Source: Leucobacter sp. CX169 (GTDB lineage: Bacteria; Actinomycetota; Actinomycetes; Actinomycetales; Microbacteriaceae). From it: 64,000 nucleotides of DNA. The stretch spans positions 2,232,001 through 2,296,000 of the forward strand of contig NZ_CP071051.1 in assembly GCF_017161405.1 (NCBI RefSeq). The letters are read 5' to 3'. Positions 61,527 through 64,000 of this stretch are shown here, piece by piece. The notes beneath the pieces are model-generated. The model was not told where the DNA came from. It searched no databases and was given only the letters and a program-made list of their open reading frames with translations. Made by a program: the position numbers and the translations under genes. Numbering within the stretch: position 1 is the first letter of the stretch; every line of letters begins with the position of its first letter.

Positions 61527-62078
61527 TTAGCGGAAGCGGTCCCGCAGCGTGTCGAGTCCCTGCTGGGCGCCGCGACGCACCTCAACCATCGGATCTTTGA
61601 GCAGCTTCCGGAGACTGTCCATGTCTTCCGGCGATCCGACCGCGCCGAGCGCGCGCGCCGCCGCGACACGCACGCGGGGAACACCATCGGCAAGCGTTTG
61701 GGTGAGTTCAACTACCGCGGGAAGTCCGCGCGCGGCGATCACCCGGGTGCCCATCTCGCGCACGCGCCAGGCGGGGTCGTTCAGGGAGTGGATCACCGCG
61801 GCGATGGCCGAGTCATCCCACACGTACAGCAGTGCGCGAAGCCCCCAGAGCTCGGGCCAGAACAGCACGGGGGCGCCGTCCAGAACGCCCTGCGCGTGCT
61901 CGCCGCCGACGTAGAGCAAAAAGTCGGCTCCCTCATTCTTGCCGGCCATGAGCCCGAGCGCGCGGGCGATCACGTCGGCTTCGCCGTACAGCTCGATGGC
62001 GGCCTCAAGCCTCCGCTCGAGGGGAAGATCGACGGGAACCGGAGTGGGCGCTGAGTCTGCTGCTGGGTTGTGAGGCAC
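61527..62078 (-). CDS. HEAT-repeat protein
   Basis: A 183-residue helical protein. Two clear HEAT repeats are AVIHSLNDPAWRVREMGTRVIAARGL and TQTLADGVPRVRVAAARALGAVGSPEDMDSLRKLLKDPMVEVRRGAQQGLDTL. The first 70 residues are mixed, with the segment FLLYVGGEHAQGVLDGAPVLFWPELWGLRALLYVW. HEAT proteins bind partners; the partner is unknown. The GTG start at 62078 has TAGGGT at -12 to -7, which itself overlaps the true stop codon of the disrupted upstream gene. A complete stretch with no insert sequence follows up to the start of the disrupted gene. Confidence 0.85.
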   Translation of the reverse strand: MPHNPAADSAPTPVPVDLPLERRLEAAIELYGEADVIARALGLMAGKNEGADFLLYVGGEHAQGVLDGAPVLFWPELWGLRALLYVWDDSAIAAVIHSLNDPAWRVREMGTRVIAARGLPAVVELTQTLADGVPRVRVAAARALGAVGSPEDMDSLRKLLKDPMVEVRRGAQQGLDTLRDRFR

Positions 62079-62084
62079 CCACCC

Positions 62085-62090
62085 ACCCTA
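62085..62090 (-). promoter_or_regulatory. -10 box (TAGGGT) before the HEAT-repeat gene
   Basis: TAGGGT, 6 nt and GTG 62078. The first three bases are the stop codon (62088-62090) of the disrupted gene's original frame. Confidence 0.5.
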
Positions 62091-62716
62091 GGCGCTGCGG
62101 CTTGTTCCCACCTGCCAAGGGACGTAGCGAGACTGGCCCTCCCAGGAACCGTGCTCGGAAAGCGGCCGAAAGCGCAGCGTCGTGAACTCGCGGTGAAAGT
62201 CCTTGCGGTCACGTTCGGCCATCGCCGCGGCGCGGCGAGCGCGAGCGTCGCCTCGGGGTGGTCCCGCACCTGGCGTTCCACCGGGCGGCCCCAGCGGATG
62301 AACCGCGGCAGCTGGAAGAGGCGCATGCGGGCGAGCGTCACCGCAACGACGGGCTCGTCTCGCTCGGAGCGTCCCGCCACCTCGGGCAGGTGGGCAAACT
62401 CACGCACGCTGCCCCAGCGGCGCAGGAATATGAGCCGGACGTGCCAGCCCTCGCCGAGCTTTTGTCCGAATGGGTGCTGCTTGAGGAAGTCATCGAGCGC
62501 CGCCTCGTCATCCCACTCCGCGAACACCGACATGCGCTGCATCTGCATGCGGCGGACGGAAAACACGGGCGAACCGAGCTCCATCCCTCCCAGCACTTCG
62601 ATGCGGCGCAGCCCCGGTGCGCTCGGTGCCTTCAGCAGCGCACCAGCGGCGCGGTGGAGCGGCAGGTGCGCGAGGTGGAAGGAGTGAACGCCCATGCGGC
62701 CCAGTCTGTCAGTCAC
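62088..62716 (-). pseudogene. Spheroidene-monooxygenase-like gene, disrupted by deletion/frameshift
   Basis: The N-terminal part is intact: GVHSFHLAHLPLHRAAGALLKAPSAPGL, then MQRMSVFAEWDDEAALDDFLKQHPF, GWHVRLIFLRRWGSVREF and EPVVAVTLARMRLFQLPRFIRWGRPVERQVRDHPEATLALAAPRR (about residues 8-160). After RR the frame changes. The family-like C-terminus MAERDRKDFHREFTTLRFRP...SWEGQSRYVPW is found in the next frame, ending at TAG 62090-62088. About 40 residues expected between the two parts are missing. The frame now read runs into the HEAT gene and yields unlike sequence. The family includes CrtA-type monooxygenases and others of unknown role. It overlaps the ABC1-kinase stop. Confidence 0.7.
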
Positions 62717-64000
62717 GGACGCCGATCGCCCGCGAGCAGGGCGTGCAGCAGCGGCAGCACGGACAGGGCAATCACGACGGTCCCCAGCACCGCGTCGTCG
62801 GCACGCAGCACGGCACCACCGATCAACAGCGACCCGAACAGGATCCCGGAAAGGCCCCGCCTAGCGGTGCGCTCGAGCCGGGCCACCCGCTGTTCTAGTC
62901 GCGGGCTCGACACCGCGAGCTGCCCGTCCTCCACCCGCGTGAGCACCGAGTCGATTCGCTTCGGCAGCCGCCACGCGACGCCAACCATCGTGGCGGCTTG
63001 CTGGGCGAAGTCCTGGACGACGTTGCCGCCCTCGTCACGCAACAGCTGCGCCGCGTACGGTTCGACCGAGTCCCACAGGTTGAACTCGGAGTTGAGCGCG
63101 CTGCAGACCCCAGAGGTGAGTGACATCGCTCGGATGATCAGCATGAAGTTCTCGGGCAGCTGGAAGGGGAGCGATCGCACGACATCGCCGAACTGCACGG
63201 CGAAATCGCGGAACTCCCTGGGGTCTACGTCTTTGAGCTCGGCAAACCCCATACCCCCGAAGCGCGCGAAGAGCTGTGTCATGGCGCGCTCAAGCTCGGT
63301 CGTCTCCGCGGTGGGCAGGAGCACTCCCACCTTGCGGATCGCCTCGACGAGGCCGCGACCATCACGCGATGCAACCGCGACCAGTAATGTGCGCAGGCCC
63401 GCGCGCGTGTCGGCCGGCACCTCGCCCATCATGCCGAAGTCGATGAACGTCAGCTTCCAATCGGGACCGCCCTCGCCAGCCTCCCCCGGGGTGACGAAAA
63501 TGTTCCCGGGATGCGGGTCAGCGTGGAAGAACCCGTGCGTGAACAGCTGGTCGAACATCACTTCAGCGAACACCGGTGCGACTGTCGCCGGATCGATGCC
63601 TGCCGCGCGCAGCGCCAACGAATCGGTGATCTTGATCGCCGTCACGTCCTCGAGCGTCAGTACTCGGCGGCTCGTGCGTTCCCAAACAATCCGGGGCACC
63701 GCCACCCGCGTATTGCCTGCAAAGTTGTCCGCGAATCGCTCGGCGCTTGCCGCCTCGTGGAGATAGTCGATCTCCTCCATGCTGGTCGCTGCAAACTCCT
63801 CGACCAGAGCGGGCATATCGACGCGGTCGGCGACGATGCGCACCCGGCTGAGCCAGCCGCCCACCTTGCGCAGCGCCGCGAGGTCGATGTCGACGATCTC
63901 GTCGATCCCTGGCCGCTGCACCTTGATCACGACGTTCCGCAGCCCCGTGTCCGCCGCGTCAGTTGCCGCGAGCCTGGCACGATGCGCCTGCCCGAGCGAC
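62713..64000 (-). CDS. ABC1/UbiB-family atypical protein kinase, N-terminus outside the window
   Basis: About 429 residues are visible, read from the window end. SLGQAHRARL at the very edge is the conserved A-S-x-G-Q-V/A-H loop of the family. The ATP-binding Lys is in VVIKVQRPG, and the kinase core includes HGFFHADPHPGNIFVTPGE and FIDFGMMGEV (metal-binding DFG). The C-terminal region has GILFGSLLIGGAVLRADDAVLGTVVIALSVLPLLHAL, two membrane helices as in UbiB proteins. Members affect lipid or quinone metabolism by an ATPase-like activity. The stop overlaps the start of the disrupted gene by 4 bp. Confidence 0.92.
   Translation of the reverse strand, partial: SLGQAHRARLAATDAADTGLRNVVIKVQRPGIDEIVDIDLAALRKVGGWLSRVRIVADRVDMPALVEEFAATSMEEIDYLHEAASAERFADNFAGNTRVAVPRIVWERTSRRVLTLEDVTAIKITDSLALRAAGIDPATVAPVFAEVMFDQLFTHGFFHADPHPGNIFVTPGEAGEGGPDWKLTFIDFGMMGEVPADTRAGLRTLLVAVASRDGRGLVEAIRKVGVLLPTAETTELERAMTQLFARFGGMGFAELKDVDPREFRDFAVQFGDVVRSLPFQLPENFMLIIRAMSLTSGVCSALNSEFNLWDSVEPYAAQLLRDEGGNVVQDFAQQAATMVGVAWRLPKRIDSVLTRVEDGQLAVSSPRLEQRVARLERTARRGLSGILFGSLLIGGAVLRADDAVLGTVVIALSVLPLLHALLAGDRRP

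Overview
This is a high-GC actinobacterial chromosome segment, most likely from the family Microbacteriaceae. A Leucobacter-like organism is my best guess, but the sequence alone does not prove the genus. The evidence is the base composition, the 16S/23S sequence character, actinobacterial rRNA spacer elements (UUGAGAACU...), many TANNNT boxes placed 6-7 nt before start codons (leaderless mRNAs), and a gene order typical of the phylum. Almost every gene lies on the minus strand, so transcription mostly runs from high to low coordinates. Start codons given here are my choices from ribosome-binding sites, ATGA/GTGA overlaps and -10 spacing.

Layout. 1-3.9 kb: a cut-off YhhN membrane protein, a GNAT acetyltransferase, a SnoaL-like protein, and a compact GntR-DUF1648-CPBP membrane protein operon with a perfect palindromic operator. 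3.9-20.1 kb: the conserved housekeeping series tlyA, ppnK, recN, AI-2E-type transporter, pyrG, NUDIX hydrolase, xerD, parA, scpA, scpB, RsuA/RluB-type synthase, tyrA, cmk, der. These cover chromosome segregation and condensation, dimer resolution, nucleotide synthesis, NADP, DNA repair and ribosome maturation. 20.1-27.2 kb: an accessory metabolic cluster made of a FadR-type regulator, an amidohydrolase, a spermidine/putrescine-type ABC importer and a gluconokinase. It interrupts the series that continues with a HAD-IIA phosphatase and a 722-residue low-complexity/TPR-like protein (27.3-30.5 kb).

30.5-36.6 kb: one rRNA operon (16S-23S-5S, minus strand) with two candidate promoters, boxA-like elements and a strong terminator. 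I see no tRNA in its spacers. 36.6-42.1 kb: a second accessory cluster with a PLP decarboxylase, a zinc alcohol dehydrogenase, an NCS1 permease with a 56-residue one-helix partner, and a divergent regulator made of two Lrp modules. 42.1-48.7 kb: nitrilase-family hydrolase, tyrS, argH, argF, typA. 48.8-54.2 kb: an oligopeptide ABC transporter (oppABC plus a fused double ATPase) with a hairpin after oppA. 54.5-64 kb: a second CPBP protease, homocysteine methyltransferase, a SulP transporter, DUF1345, an ABC-F protein, a HEAT-repeat protein, a frame-disrupted spheroidene-monooxygenase-like gene, and an ABC1/UbiB kinase cut by the window end.

The strongest unexplained signals are: (i) an iterated palindrome built on CAGGATCCTG, far more frequent than base composition predicts and read in two different frames inside genes; (ii) a GntR-DUF1648-CPBP operon that resembles a membrane-peptide immunity module; (iii) a protein with a basic repeat-rich half, a helical middle and an acidic tail; and (iv) the NCS1 permease/mini-protein/dehydrogenase/tandem-Lrp cluster. 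I found no CRISPR array, prophage or insertion sequence.
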